Assembly (NCBI GenBank): GCA_010909165.1
Contig: MU008161.1
Span: forward strand, 1,922,001-1,986,000
Direction of reading: 5' to 3'
DNA from: Anthoceros angustus
Taxonomy: Eukaryota > Streptophyta > Anthocerotopsida > Anthocerotales > Anthocerotaceae
Length of the DNA: 64,000 bases
The stretch's first letter is position 1. Each line of letters begins with the position of its first letter. Below the pieces are notes generated by a model. The model ran no database searches and was not told the DNA's origin. It was given only the letters and a program-made list of their open reading frames with translations. Made by a program: the position numbers and the translations under genes. This document shows, in pieces, positions 32,189-45,543 of the stretch.

Positions 32189-32465
32189 GTAGAGTAAATC
32201 CGGATAAGGCAAAGGTAAAAAGGGAAACACCGGGCCGGGTGCAGCAAGAAAGGCCGGGAGCTAGATGACGAGCTTGTGTGGCCCGATGGCGGAGCGCGGC
32301 AGCTGCAGCCTAGATTATAAGCGCATGCAGCCTCCAGTTGCGCAGGCCGCCGCTGCTGCTGCCGGTGCTGGTGTTGGAGAGTGCGCAGCGCCGCGGGTCG
32401 TGAACCGCGAGTTGCCGCTCGATCTAACATCCTTGAGTTGAATCGTGCGATGCGCGGATGTCCCG

Positions 32466-34435
32466 ATGCTTAAATGCTTTCTGCGCCAATGGTCAGGCCA
32501 CTCCCGAACTCCAAGGTCGTTGCTCCAGGTGCAGAGGATTTCGCAGGGCAAGGCGCACCTCAACAGGGACTTCACCGTGCTCTTGATGGCCTTGTCGGCC
32601 TGCTGGGCTGGTGACGCCGACTTGGAGGAGGGGAATTTGGAAAAGCTCGAGCGGCAGCACTTCAAGTCCCGGCACCAGGCCCTGGTGTCGGGGCTGGCAT
32701 ACTGCGTCTCCTCCTGTTGCATGATCCTGCTCAACAAATTGGTGTTGTCGAATTATGATTTCGGGGCTGGAATATCGCTGCTTCTCTATCAGGTACCCTG
32801 CGGGCCAGGCTGCTTAGGACTGTCTGGAGGATGCGTGTGGTCAGGAGCCGAAATGGCATCGTGTCATGTCAGCATGCCAGATTTTGAACTGGCTGCGGAA
32901 TTTGGGTTTTGTTCTTGCAGAGCCTTATAAGTGTGCTGGCGGTCTCCTTGTTGCGGCTTACTGGAAGCATCAGTACAGAGCCGTTGACATGGAAGCTGGT
33001 ATACATATGGTTACCTGTGAATGTCATTTTTATGGGCATGCTCGTAACCAGCATCTTCAGGTATACTGCATTTTTTTCGTTTCAGCCTTTCTGATAGTTT
33101 GCGTAAGGTTCTTTGGTTATGCTAGTCCACTGAAGTGTATGACGTGCAGCCTGAGGCACATGAATGTGGCCATGGTGACAATTCTGAAGAACGTGACGAA
33201 TCTTATCACTGCGTTGGGAGAGATTTATTTTTTCAAGAAGCATCATTCCCTTCGTGTCTGGGGTGCCCTCTGCCTGATGGTATGTAGGTTTGGCATTTCT
33301 GTTGCATTTACCCATGCCTGTTGGCTGTTGAGCCCTCCCTCAAGTTGGTTCGAACTGGAAATTTGCATGCGATCAGCTTTCGGTTGAGTGTGGACGTCAG
33401 AGATGACTTCCACTGCATCCAACTTAATGCCGTTCTGTCGTGGTCTTCTTGGTGTGGTCGAGCAAATTGGTACTACTGGCTTTGGGTTTAACAATATGTT
33501 GTTGGATTGGTGTTTGAAGTATATGGTTATGCTTCCAATTGCAGGTTGTATCTGCAATCAGTGGAGGAGTGACAGACATCGCTTTTGATTCTGTAGGCTA
33601 CACTTGGCAAGTTTTCAATTGCTTCTTCACAGCAGGTTACTCGGTAATAAGACGCCTCATAGAAACCCTGATATGCAGGCACCCATGATCGGTTTCAGTG
33701 CATCATATTAACGTGACTGGTTCAGTGTCTAATTTATTTAGAATTGGTACTTGCAGCTGACATTAAGGAAGGTGATGGACACGGCTAAGCATGCCACGCT
33801 GAACGGCTCCTTAGACGAGTTCTCTATGGTCTTGCTGAACAATCTGCTATCCATTCCGCTTGGCCTTGTCCTAATGCTAGCCTTCAATGAGCCCGAATAT
33901 CTTTACACCTCGTGAGTATACTGATGCTTTCTGTCGGCTGTTTGCCGAATCTTCATACTGGTGGATGTGTTTCAGAACCATTTTCTGTGTATGCCATGGC
34001 AGGCCAGTGCTAAGGATCCCTTCCTTTTGGATGGTCGCAACTTTGAGTGGTTTGTTAGGACTTGCAATTAGCTTCACATCTATGTGGTTTCTGCACCAGA
34101 CGAGTCCTACAACCTACAGGTGAGCCGCATTATAGGATATGTTCTTGACTAACAGTGGTGGCTTGCCTTCATCACTTCTCTCTGACAGTTTCTTCACTTT
34201 GTGTCAGTTTGGTGGGCTCGTTGAACAAGATTCCTCTTTCCGTGGCCGGCATCATCCTCTTCCGCGCACCCACAACCATTGCCAACCTTCTCAGCATCCT
34301 TTTCGGTACAAGGCTTTCACAACGCTTTCAACATATCAGCTCTTTTCACGGCCCGAGAGCGCTTTTCATTATCTGTTTGCTGTTGCAGGCCTCTTTGCTG
34401 GCGTTCTATTTGCAAGAGCTAAAGTTCAATTTTGA
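32466..34435 (+). CDS. Golgi GDP-mannose/nucleotide-sugar transporter, GONST1-like
   Basis: Eight exons join in frame to 370 residues: 32466-32792, 32921-33060, 33150-33279, 33545-33643, 33757-33911, 34003-34119, 34208-34305, 34389-34435. The protein is a drug/metabolite-superfamily antiporter with about ten membrane segments. It carries N-V-A-M-V-T-I-L-K-N-V-T-N-L and, near the end, the GDP-sugar recognition motif L-V-G-S-L-N-K-I-P-L-S (G-x-L-N-K). The tail is F-G-L-F-A-G-V-L-F-A-R-A-K. This matches the GONST1/Vrg4 family, which imports GDP-mannose into the Golgi lumen in exchange for GMP for polysaccharide and glycosphingolipid synthesis. The roughly 75 residues before the first membrane helix are cytosolic. 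The start is the first ATG (M-L-K-C-F-L-R-Q) of the frame. Confidence 0.92.
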
Positions 34436-34691
34436 AGCGATATCTCTCCATGGACTGGGAGATTTTGTCCATCTCCTGAGCCAGGTCGACCGGGAAGGTT
34501 CACAACCAGGACACGAATCTCGCTCTTGAGTAGCCTGTTCATCTGATGTACCCGACATTGTGCGGGTGACGAGTGCTAGATGATATTGCGGGAAACAAGA
34601 AGCCTTCGTTTCGCTGTGTAATTTAGCTTACTGAACTCGAGAATGACTGCCCGTTTTATACCGTTCTCCGTGTGCAGCGCTACCTGGCTCT

Positions 34692-34700
34692 AAACCCTAG
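34692..34700. promoter_or_regulatory. Telo-box-like element upstream of the snRNP gene
   Basis: AAACCCTAG occurs about 370 bases upstream of the SNRNP27 start. AAACCCTA motifs are typical of promoters of plant translation and RNA-processing genes. The assignment rests on motif and position. Confidence 0.35.
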
Positions 34701-35063
34701 ACTTCATCAGAGGAAGTATTCCTGATCGCCTCTTTACTTCAGGTTCTCATGTGTAGGCGTTTCGCGTCTCAGCCTGGAACAAACACGACGACCATGTCGG
34801 GGCCAGGGATTGAAGGTCCCGAGACGCCCGCAGCTGGCCTCAGCAAGGCCATGGCCGACGCATTTCTCCGTCTCTTTTCGGCGAAAGCTCCAGCTTAAGC
34901 ATCAAATACAAGGCCGCCAGCCTGAATGCCATCGTCTTCACCGCGGCCCTGAATTCCATCTTCTTCACCAAGATACAAATCTCTGATAGCAAGGAGACGT
35001 CGACAATGCTTTGACCAGGGGGCGTTTTCTGTGCCCTGCCCGAAATTTGGTTTGATTCTCGCC

Positions 35064-36235
35064 ATGGCCAGGTCCCGCTCCCGCTCTCCCAGCCGAGGTA
35101 CGGTTTGTACTGTTTTCTTGTTGCTCCTTCTTACCTTGAAATTGCAAGCTGAGCTAGGTAGTTTGCTAGCTAGCTTAGCTTGTGTTTGTGTCTGTTTGTG
35201 GCGGTGTCCACACTGACTGACCTAGTCTTGCTCCTGTCTGTGTCTCCTCTGGTTTGCAGCTGACAGAGGCAAGGAACGCGAGAGAGTGAGCATCCGGGAT
35301 CGTGAACGGGAACGGGAACGGGACAGGGACAGGGCGCGGGAGCGGGACAGAGACAGAGGCCGTGACGGCAGGGATCGGCGCGGAGACAGGGAGAGGGATA
35401 GGGATAGAGACAGGGAGCGGGAAAGGGAGAGGGAACGGGACAGGGGAAGGGACAGGAGGAGAGCCCGGTCTCCAGAGAGGTCACCAGGGGATCGCCATGG
35501 CCGAGCTCGGTCGCCCCGACGGGACAGAGCCAGGGAGCGAAGCAAGGAGAGGAGCAGGGAGCGGGAGCATGACAAGGGTGATGGCGGAAACTCGGGAAAG
35601 CACCGGGAGCGGAAAGATGAAGACGGGCAGGCGGCTATGGTGGCGGAGTTCGTGGACGAGATAGCGAGAGGGCAGAAGGAACCGGTCGGAGGGACGGACG
35701 CTCAGGCTGAGGCTCAAGCTCTGGCTCTGGCTCAAGCCCAGGCAAACGAGGAGGAGATGATGAAGAAGTTCGGGATTCCCGTCGGGTTCAGTACTACCAA
35801 GGTATGCAGTGGGTCTCATTTCGTCTCGGTGCTGTTTACTCTAGCTTGCATTTGTGTGTGCAGTAGCGTTGCAGGCTGGATTTTGTTGGAGAAGCTGGAT
35901 TTTCGGTGCTGCTTGTGTGCAAGGATGGATTGGTGATCTTGGGGTTTTGTTAGTCAATGCTGGCAGTAACGGGAGCTGTGTGATGGATGTCCTGTAGGGC
36001 AAGTATGTGCCAGATGCAAATCACTCTGCTGTCAAGCTCACGACAAAGCGGACACCGAGGCAGTATATGAACAGGAGAGGTTTGTATAGCAACCACCTAC
36101 CGTCTTTGAAAGTGGTTCGTGTTGTTGTTGTGTTCGGATTTTATGGCTCTCATGTCGTGCCTTGTTAATGCGTTGGCTCGTTTTGTTGTTGCAGGTGGTT
36201 TCAATCGTCCTCTGCCTGCTGAGACAAATCGCTGA
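35064..36235 (+). CDS. SNRNP27: U4/U6.U5 tri-snRNP 27 kDa protein
   Basis: Four exons, 35064-35097, 35260-35801, 35998-36079 and 36195-36235, join in frame to 232 residues. The N-terminal half is an Arg-Glu/Arg-Asp/Arg-Ser domain (M-A-R-S-R-S-R-S-P-S-R, then long R-E/R-D repeats). The C-terminal half has the family core: E-E-M-M-K-K-F-G-I, F-S-T-T-K-G-K-Y-V, and the nearly invariant R-Q-Y-M-N-R-R-G-G-F-N-R-P-L near the end. The protein is a component of the spliceosomal tri-snRNP and influences 5' splice-site choice. The R-E/R-D tract is longer than in animals. A broken tandem copy follows at 37163. Confidence 0.95.
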
Positions 36236-37162
36236 TGGCTGCAATTTGTTTTTCGTCTGGCGAGCTATTGTGTACAAGTCGGCAATGCACAGAGCACAGG
36301 TTTGGATAATTTTCAGCGTTTGTTTTATTTCTCAGGAGTCAGCATGTTAAAATTATCTTCCTACGTCATTTGCTTTTGCTAATGTACGAGTCCGTTTTGT
36401 TTTTCAGGGTGATGCCTTTGATGGCTGGCTGCAAAAGAGAGACCAGCTTCAGAAAGCGTAGAAGTAGAGCGTAGAAGTAGTTTCGTAAATGTCAGGTACA
36501 ATTTGTTTAAGTTGGTAGCTCCCACTCTGGGTTCCGCTGCCCTGCAGTCGGATCTGGGTTGGAATTTTGGCCGGCAGCTTCCAGAACTGCTTTTTTCCTG
36601 CATCGCACAGCTATGACGTTGGCAACATCCTCAAGCAGCAGCTTTGGCAAACTTAAGGTGTTCCAAGACTCGTAAGGGTCGCTGTTACAGGACACCCGTA
36701 TTCAGTCACATGGCGCATCCTCGCTCGGGTTCCAGGTCCAAAGTCCAGGGCTATCGGTAAATGTAGCGCCGATCTCCACATGGCCAAGAAGCATCCACGT
36801 TCCAGCCCATAACGTCTTTCACAAATTGTGTAGTTCTGCGCAAACAGTTCAGGCATTGTCGAAATCAGACATGTTGCATTGTTGAAAAGAAGGAGTCCAG
36901 TATTTTGTATTAGCGGACAAACAACGAGGCATTATAAAATATATATCAGAAATTGCACCAATGCGAGGTGAGACGGTGAGACCGGGGGCAGAGCTTTCCC
37001 GCAAGGCTGCAGGGAGGGCAGAGAAGATCGCAAGAACGAGAATAGCATACCAATGCGGGCAAAAATGCTCAAAGGCGTTTCTCGGCATTCGACGTAGTCG
37101 CTCAGGCCGCGGCTCATCAGGTCGCCGCTCAGGCCGTTGCGTGCCTGAGGTGGAGGTAGCGA

Positions 37163-38320
37163 TTTGCCCGCCTCTGATAGCCGCGGACATGAGAACAGGA
37201 GAGTCCGGTCCCCAGACAGGTCACCAGAAGATCGCCATGGCCGAGCTCAGACTCCCCGGCGGGACAGAGCCAGGGAACGAAGCAGCGGGAGCAGGAGCAT
37301 AGCTAGGGTGATGGCGGGAACCCGGGGAAGGAGCAGGTTGCAAGGGCTCTCAGGCTCAGGCTCAAGCTCAGGCTAAAGCTCAAGCCCAGGCGAATGAGGA
37401 GGAGACGATGAAGTTCAGGGTTCGAGTGTCGGATTCAATACTACCTAGGTACGCAGTCGGCCTCATTTCTTCCCTGTGCTGCTTATTCCATCTTGCATTT
37501 GCGTGTGCGGTACAGTTGCAGTTTGTTGGAGGAGCTGGATTTTCGGTGCTGCTTGTGTGGAAGGATGGATGATGAATTTAGGGTTTTGTTCGTCAATGCT
37601 GGTCTTCACGGGAGCTGTGTCATGGATGTTCTGTAGGACAAGTATGTGGCAGACGAGAATCACTCTGCAGTCAAGCTCCCGACAACGTGGATACCGAGGC
37701 AGTATATATGAACTGGAGAGGTTTGTATAGCAACCACCTGCCATCTCAGAACTTGGGTTCGTGTTGTTTTTGTTATAAGATTTTAGGGCTCTTACATCCT
37801 GCCATTTTAATGCGTTGGTTCGTTTTGTTGACATAAATAATAATGTTGTTGTTGTTGCTGTTTCAGGTGGTTTCAATCGTCCTCTGCCTGCTGATACAAG
37901 TCATTGATGGCTGCAATTTTATTTTATGGTTACAAGTCGGGAATGCACAGGCAGCACAGGTTTGGATCATTTTCCAAGTTTGTTTTGCTTCTGAGGAGTC
38001 AGCATGTTAAAGTATCTTCTTATGTCGCTTGCTCTTTGCTAATACACGGATCCGTTTTAATTTTCAGGGCGTACCTTAGGTGGGTGACTGCAGGAGAAGA
38101 CCAGCTCCAAGATATCGTGGAAGTAGTTTCATAAATTTAGGTACAATTATTTACGTTTACAGCTCCAACTCTGGGGTCAGCTGCTCTGCAGTCGGATCTG
38201 GGTTCGAAAGTTTTGCTGGCAGCTTCCGGATCTTCCTTTTCCCTGCATGGGTCGCCACGCCGCTATGACGTTGGCAATATCCTCAAGCATCTTTGGCAGA
38301 TTTGGCAAACTTGGAATTTT
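37163..38320 (+). pseudogene. Broken tandem duplicate of the 3' part of SNRNP27
   Basis: From about 37163 the sequence follows 35460-36580 exon by exon and intron by intron, including intron 3 and the 3' flank. Shared pieces are G-D/E-D-R-H-G-R-A, R-D-R-A-R-E-R-S and G-K-Y-V-A-D-E-N-H-S-A-V-K-L. A two-base TA insertion after Q-Y-I turns the original Q-Y-M-N-R into a stop (ATA TGA). Much of the R-E domain and the first exon are missing. The last exon (GGTTTCAATCGTCCTCTGCC) survives at about 37868. The copy cannot make a functional protein. Divergence is moderate. Confidence 0.85.
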
Positions 38321-41300
38321 ATAATTCACATGTGTATCTCTTCCTTATTGTCTACTGTAGGTCTGTGCATATGGTTCGGTAAAGCCGTCGGAGCCCATGA
38401 GTCCTCCGTGTTCAGCCTGCATCACGTATGTGAATGTCTGGAACGAACGGGGCACTGTAACTCAGCATAGTCTGTCGAGCCGCCTGCACGTTCATCGATG
38501 TCCCAGAATTGCTCCGCCGTCGAACATGTTACCTTGTACTTTGATCTAACAGATAACAGTCTGGGTTTTAAGGGCGTGCCTTGCCACATTGTATGTGCTG
38601 CCATTGTCGCCCCCAGAAGCGCAGAGCTGGGAAGCATGTTCGGGTTGTGAAGACTTAATATTCGCAGGTGCGCCTTGGGGGAATCCTGCTCTCCCACATG
38701 GTCTTGCTAAGCCGTAGGATTCAGCGGCAATTGACAAGATGACCAAGCTTTTGACATCTTCATACTCTGTCGTTGGAGCATCTTTGGGAATCGGCAATGG
38801 CAGTAACTTATAGTAGCCTCTTGTTGAGGGATCCAGGATATCTACGTATCTTATTCCCACTGTTGCTGCTGTGTTGGCCTCCCTCCTCTCGCACAGGTGC
38901 TCACTCAGTGCGGAGCCAGCCTCGGAAGGAGGTGTCAGTCAGGCCTTAGTGATGATAAGATCAGACAACGTGACATGGGGTGCTTCCCTCCGGGCTTCCT
39001 CCTTGTTCTGCGTAGACAAGCCCTTGCACGAAGGCCTAGGAAGGGGAAGCAAGTCAGGCGAACACACTGTAGTTCATTGAAAGCGAGTGGACGGCAACAA
39101 CCCCTTGTGATCCGCATGGTGCCGTCCCTGCTCTGACCATCCCTGAGAAACTGGTGTGGCGGCGACGACCCAGTGGGCACCGGTGAGAGAAAAAACCCCA
39201 AGCTTGCTATGTACATGTGTGGTAGTGTATGGGTGGTATCTATGTCAGTGAGTATGCGTGTGTGGGTCTGTGGCACTGTTGGTTTGCCATGAAGCTGCTA
39301 CTACCCTGCTGCTGCTGGCTCCTGTGTACAATGCAGTTTGAACTTGTGATCCTTGGAAACAGCATCACAGGTGCGTCCAGGGCATGATTGCCTTGGTGGG
39401 GTAAGGCCTAACCCCACAGCCACGCTCGTTAATGCACCATTTGTACACACTGGTGCTGATCTAATGGGGAGGTGGGTGTTGTTGACTTTGCAGCAAGACG
39501 GTGTGTTGTGGTACGACGAGCAAGACTTTTGTGGCGGGAGCTTGCTTGCCGGGTCCTGCAGGGTCTACTATTCTACATACATGCAACCTAGGGTTGCCGT
39601 GACTGCCTTGTGGTTGCTTCAATCCAAGCATGGTTACAGTAACATGTACCCACATAGTCTATAACCCTTTCTGTGGACACATGAATTTTACTGACTTCTT
39701 CCCTGGTTGTGGAGTGATGAAATGCGGTGTGAGGACGCTCTTTGCAGCATGAATCATGACCCGGTATGAGCGGTGAAGCAAGGGTGTCCTGTTGGCGACA
39801 GAGATCAAGGTCTGCTGTACAGTTTGTTAAAGAATCCATTTAGGTCGGAAGGAAGCGATGGTGGGGCACGTACTACTGGAGGCAGGCCAGACAAGTGGGC
39901 CCAGGGAGCTCATGATGCAACATGAGTCTACGATCTGTGGGAGAGCTTGGTGCCGGAGAGCGATGTCAGAAGGACCCCCAACTTCCAAGGTGAGAGTATG
40001 TTGGTACAACACTCCCCACCCACGTAGTCGAAGATTTGTACCATCAGTATCTGTTGAAGGAGTCCATGTACAATGACAGCAGCATCAGAAGAGAGATGCA
40101 GATGGAGAAGGGCTGCGGGACTCTGCACAAGCCTAGGCTACGTAAGACGGCGTTTGTGGGTATGCCCTACAACACATGGAGCAAGGGGAAGTGGAAGCTC
40201 CAAGATCTTGTTCCCAGGCGCCAAGTTGCCAACTAACCTGGAGCGGAGGGAACGAGTGACCCGGAACAGGCCGCAGGCTCTGCAAGTCTTGGCCGCCCTC
40301 GAATCCTGCGACTCGCCACGCAGGTACAAGCTGGGCACCCACACTCATGTCCCCACTCAACTCCACTCATGACCGGGCAAACCTCAGATTCCGTAGGAAT
40401 AACAAACCGTTGTGGAATAAACAATGGGCATGTCAGGCCAGCGGACGGGAACACGACAAGCATGCGAGCAGCGAGCAAGGCGAGGGCGGGAAGCAAATCT
40501 CAACTAAGATCCCACCTAAGATCAGGTTATTACCGCTGCCCTCATCGGGGCAAGGCACAGGCCGAATGCCCAGGGGTAGATGCAAGGCGGCAAGGACATG
40601 TTATTACAGCCAGCCATGTTCCTGTTTGACGTCATGTGTGGATCTGTGGGAGGCAGTTGCGGGAAGAGGAATCCCGGAAGCTCACTTATTGGCTGCCCAC
40701 TGCACTGCGCTCCAGTCCTGTGCTGCTGCACCTCCGACCTGACGTGGAACTCTCTCCTCTCCGACGCAAAGAGGGAAAGCCAAGGTGGGTGAGTAACAGG
40801 TTGCAGGTTTGGTTTGGTTTGGTTTTGGGCCCCATATTAATGATGCTCCTCGCTCGCTCGCATTTATTGCAGGCCTGTCAGGGAATCATGGCCTCCCGCC
40901 GAATGATGGCTCCGCCCCTTCCAATCTTTCATGCGCCATTCGCCACTGCCAGCCCAGCCAGCATGGCCGGGGGACCGGGGGGCCGGGGCTCGCCCTTCCA
41001 GGTATATGGCATGTCCATGCACAGTCTTTGTACTGCAACCAGACTATCTGTCTATCTATCACCCATGTCTGGAGTGTGGAGCAGCCGAACGGCTTCCACT
41101 TCCTCCTCCATAGATACATGGAGGCGGTATCTATCGCATCCCTCCAGTGCCCACCAGTCAGTCTTACCCTTGTTCCAACTTCCTGGGCTGGTGGCCGGGG
41201 CTCCGGGGCTCGGGCTAAAGGAAGCTTGGAAGGCAGTGGGAGCAGTGCCCACCAGTCAGTCTTACCCTTGTTCCAACTTCCTGGGCTGGTGGCCAGGGCT

Positions 41301-43850
41301 CCGGGGCTCGGGCTGAAGGGAGCTTGGAAGGCAGTGGGAGCGGTGGCACTGGACACGACCCAACATTTCTGTTGCAACCGGCAGGTGTCCAGGAGGAGGG
41401 AGGAAGTGGGGGGGGCAGGAGAGGGGGGTTGGAGGTGCTACCATTGGCTGGCAACTGACTTTGAACTCACCTGCAAACTGCAATTTGCTGCAAGCTGTGC
41501 TGTGTGCTGGGGTTGCTTCCTGCTTGCTTGCCAATGAAGCCCTCTCTTGGACGGCTCGTCACGTCAAGCCAAAGCAAGCAGTGTTCCGGCCCGGCTGCCC
41601 ACTTTGTTATGAGGGCGCGGGGGCCAGGCGGCAGGGCCCAGGACACGGACCCATGTGCCCATCTGGGACATCCGACACCAGGCCGATTTCTGCCCAGGCA
41701 GAGCATATTCCCGTCTTTCCGGCGTTGACATATATATTAAGGGCCTGGCACTGGCAGGCAGGCAGGCAGACTGGCTGGAACGCCATGGAAGTTGAAGGCA
41801 GGGCAGGCATGGAAGTTGAAGGCAGGGCAGGCAAAGGGATTGGAGTCGGAGTTGGGTTGGAACTGGAACTGGAACTGGAATTGCAATACTTGACGGTGCG
41901 CCCGAGGTGAAAGCGGGCTCCTCCTACGATTTGCTGCGATCCCTCGAGGTACGGATCATGGCGTAACCCTGTTTCTTTATGCTGATTATATGAGTGCAAG
42001 TACAAGGGCGGCCATGCCCTGCGTAAGCAAGCCTGAGAGCTTTGACCCCGGGAATCTCCATGCTGCGCTCTGCTCTGCTCTGCTCTGCACACAGGTCCTG
42101 CTCCTGCTCCTGCTCCTGCTTTAGCTGCCTCTAGAGGCACACTGTTCCACAGCCTCACTCACATCCTTCCTGCCTCCGCTCTAATGACAACAGGACGAGG
42201 AGAGGAAAGGAGAGATGCAGGGGCCCCAGGGGAGAAAAAATCCTTCGCTGGCCTGGCCCTGGTCTCGGGGGTGGTGCCGTGTAAGGGAATGGGATGATGG
42301 GCCTGGGGGGCTCGGATCTGATTTGCTGTGATGTGATGTGAGAGAGAGAAGGAGCAGGGGGGGAAGAGGCAGACTGGCAAGCGCTCGCCCAGGCTACTTG
42401 CTGCTGCACTGCTCATTTATGCCCGCACATTGAATTCCAGGTGGCGTCACCAGGGCATGTGGGCAGTCCGGCCCCCCGGGTCCGCCCCACATTCATGCTT
42501 TTGGAACAGTTCGTGCTTTTGCGGCCATGTGGGCGCCTGGAGCCTGCGGCCGGGCCGGATGCCCGCCCTCTCTGCCCGGGCCCCCCCTTACACAGACCAG
42601 TGCATGCACGCACTTCGTCACACTAAATCTTCTCCTGCCTGTGCAGGGCAGAGCATAATTCGAACTTTTGGATTAGGCGGCACCTAATCCCAACAGCCAC
42701 AGCCACAGGCACACGCGGAGGTTTGTTTGTAGGCTTGTCACTTGTGGATGTGGCTTTGCTGCTGCTTTCCGGTGCCAGCATGTGAAACTGTCTTTTTCTC
42801 TTCTACACCCTTTGTTGCATCATTTTTCTGAGAAAGCATGCAAGCTTGCAAGGAGTGTATCTGGTGCAGGTGGTTGTGCGCCACTCATGGACGCATCATT
42901 CGCCGGCAACTGAATGCACTGCTTCTTCCTGCCTTCCTTCCTCCCTTGCTTCTTCCTCTGCTGGGCCCTTCCGTCTGTTCCTTCTCTGCTGCACTGTTGC
43001 GTCTCCTGCTGCAGCCTCCAGCATTTATGGCTGCTTTCATTGACTTGGGTCCAACACAACCCAACTCCCAACTCCACTGTCGTGTCATGTGCCTGCAGAC
43101 CACAGCCCCGTCCCGGAAAGGCCGTCCCGTTCCGTTGCGACAGGACCCAGGATCGGCTACCGACAAGGGAGGAAGAAGGGCACGGGGGCCCGCCCAATCA
43201 GCCAGGAGGCGACGACGAGGTCTTGGCCGCCGCTCCAGCCCCGCCCTCTCATCACTCTCCTGCCTTGCTTTCCTTATTGCTTCCTAATCGCTTTCCGATG
43301 CAGTAATGCTGTACCTGCCTTTACCCCCTATAATATTTAGGTCAAGTGTGGGTTAAGTGGGTCAGTGTGGCCTGACACCCTGCCTGGACAGCCTCCGCCT
43401 GCATGGAAGCCAATGTGTGATGAGAAGATTGTACAAGGCAGGCCACGCCAGCCATGGCCCATGAGCATGCTGTACTTCCACCCGGACCCAGCGCCGCCCC
43501 CTGCCACCCCACCTTGTTTCTTGTTTTTTCAATACGCCTGTCCCCGATATGTCATCAGCTCCCAGATCTGCACTCTCCTTCCTCCACTGTTTCAAGCTCC
43601 GGCCCTCACCGCCCGTCGCATCTATTTTATCGCCATCCATTCTTTAAACGCATTTTATCACATCGTCCCAATCACCACGGTACACCCTTTCATACTGGCT
43701 TCCTCTGTCAGCCTTGGGCGTTCGCTGGCAAGCCACTGCCAGCTGCTATATCCTACTTCATAGCCTTCTTCACATAACAATCACTTTTCATAGCCTTCTT
43801 CACATACCAATCACTTTTCAAAGAACATTGTCATGTGCTATTTAGGTAGG
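38321..43850. other. Gene-poor intergenic region, GC-balanced
   Basis: Long chance frames exist (for example 40809-41537), but none shows a family signature or intron logic. Notable contents are a 98-bp tandem duplication at 41146-41341 and short GGAACT and CTGCTC repeats at about 41855 and 42070. No RNA gene was identified. Confidence 0.5.
41146..41341. repeat. 98-bp tandem duplication
   Basis: Two adjacent copies (41146-41243 and 41244-41341) start CAGTGCCCACCAGTCAGTCT and differ at only a handful of bases. Confidence 0.88.
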
Positions 43851-44138
43851 ATATAATGTTTCAATCGAACTTTCAACAAACGTCATGTGGCACGTTTTCA
43901 AAAACAACCATCACATCGCTTTTTGGAATTAAAAGAGTTGTTAAAATACAATATGGCATAAGATGCACGATATTCCCAAGTTTCACAACAATCCAAACAT
44001 ATATATTTGGTTCACATTCACAATTGTTTTTTGTATGAGCTTCAAGCCTTTACTACAATGAAAAAAAGTGGGATGAACCCATTTGACGGTGGACTATATG
44101 GTGGAAATCTACAAAGTCATGATTAGTATAAATCATAG

Positions 44139-44236
44139 CTATGATTCATACCAAGAGAACTTTGAGAGGCACTTAACGTAAACGTGGTCTATGATTCATA
44201 CCAAGAGAACTTTGAGAGGCACTTAAGATAAATAAT
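44139..44236. repeat. 50-bp tandem duplication
   Basis: CTATGATTCATACCAAGAGA and the following bases to CACTTAA occur at 44139 and again at 44189. Confidence 0.85.
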
Positions 44237-44452
44237 GATCATTTTAGAAAATTGACTGTACAATTATACAAATTGAAAACGTAATTTTCACGTCCACTTG
44301 GTTTCATTGGCACAACTTGTCCAACATTATCATAGTTGATAATGTCCATGTCATCAATTCTTTTTGAAAGCAAAAAGAGAGGAAATCTTTACGTGATACA
44401 CAAAGATGGGATGGTTTCATCTAAACCAAAGGAAACCTGTATGTGAGAGAAC

Positions 44453-44665
44453 CCCTGATGGACAGGATGAGTTGGAGAACTATGCTCCATAAATACTGGG
44501 CTTTCAAGAGGCTTGAACACAAAACCCTACAGGACACCATGAGTTGGAGAGCTATGCTCCATAGTACTAGGCTTTTAACACATCTAATTACAAAACCCCA
44601 AAGACCACCCTGAGCTGAAAAACTATGCTCTATAAATATTAGGCTTTAGAAAGGTCTAAACACAG
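44453..44665. repeat. Three degenerate ~71-bp tandem repeats
   Basis: Units containing GAC-GGATGAGTTGGAGAACTATGCTCC-ATA and GGCTTT..AACACAAAACCC recur with GAC at 44461, 44533 and 44603. Confidence 0.75.
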
Positions 44666-45543
44666 TCGGGTTGTTGGAGAGTTATCGCCTGCATTCTTTT
44701 CTAAAAAGTGAAGAATCGAGATGAGTGAACAAACAAGGAAAATTATTTATAAACTCTATTAATATTATTTAATCATATTAAATATCCAAAAAAGCTTATG
44801 AAACTCAGGGAAGATTTTTATTTAAGAAGAGGTCTATCCCCTTCTTTATTCACAAGATTGGAATACAAAAGGGTACAAGAATTTGAATGTATCTTCAAGG
44901 CTGTCAAGGAAGAATGTAGTCGCAACATGCACCTTATGGTTCTAAATTAAGAAGAAAACCAAAATTCAAATGCTCTTGTTACATATGAAAAACTATAGAT
45001 GAAAAGTTAAAAATCCAATATTCAAAGTGGTGTATCACAAACCTAAGATGAAGTTGAGCTCCAAAATATGATCTAGACAGTTGCAATCTAACACCATCTA
45101 CTAACGCGTAGACAATACTACATGAGGCAAAATTCAAAGCTACGTTGCAATAGTTCTTCCGCGCGAGAGGCATAATTGCATATTCTAGTATCATTGCAAT
45201 CGATCCATTTGCTAAAACGCTAAGAGACAAATTTTAACTGTTGATTTTGTTCAATATGCTATTGATCATAATTTGTTGTTGATAAGGCCTTTGATTGATG
45301 TCTCTATACTTCAAGAAGCGACAAATCCAACGTTAATATTGGCTCCTTTTCATTCAGGCAATCCATTCGACCGTTCTCTAGAACGAACTTGGTCATCCGC
45401 ATTTTTTAGTGTGGTGGACCTGCTGAATATGCACAGGCTATGTAGTGCAGCCTAGCATGCCTTTTATTAGACGCCGTCTTTTCCCCTCTCCTCTTCTTTA
45501 TGCTTTTCTCAGCTATTCTCACATGCCATTCCCGGTGCATGCT

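Noticed and set aside
34794-34960. Small frame starting M-S-G-P-G-I-E-G-P-E
   Set aside because: Only 34 codons; a longer hydrophobic continuation needs a frameshift, and nothing supports it.
35222-35575. Antisense frames rich in Leu, Ser and Arg across the SNRNP27 exon
   Set aside because: They mirror the R-E/R-D repeat of the real gene on the other strand.
40809-41537. 242-codon open frame on the plus strand
   Set aside because: It runs through the 98-bp tandem duplication in all frames, has low-complexity composition and no family motif.
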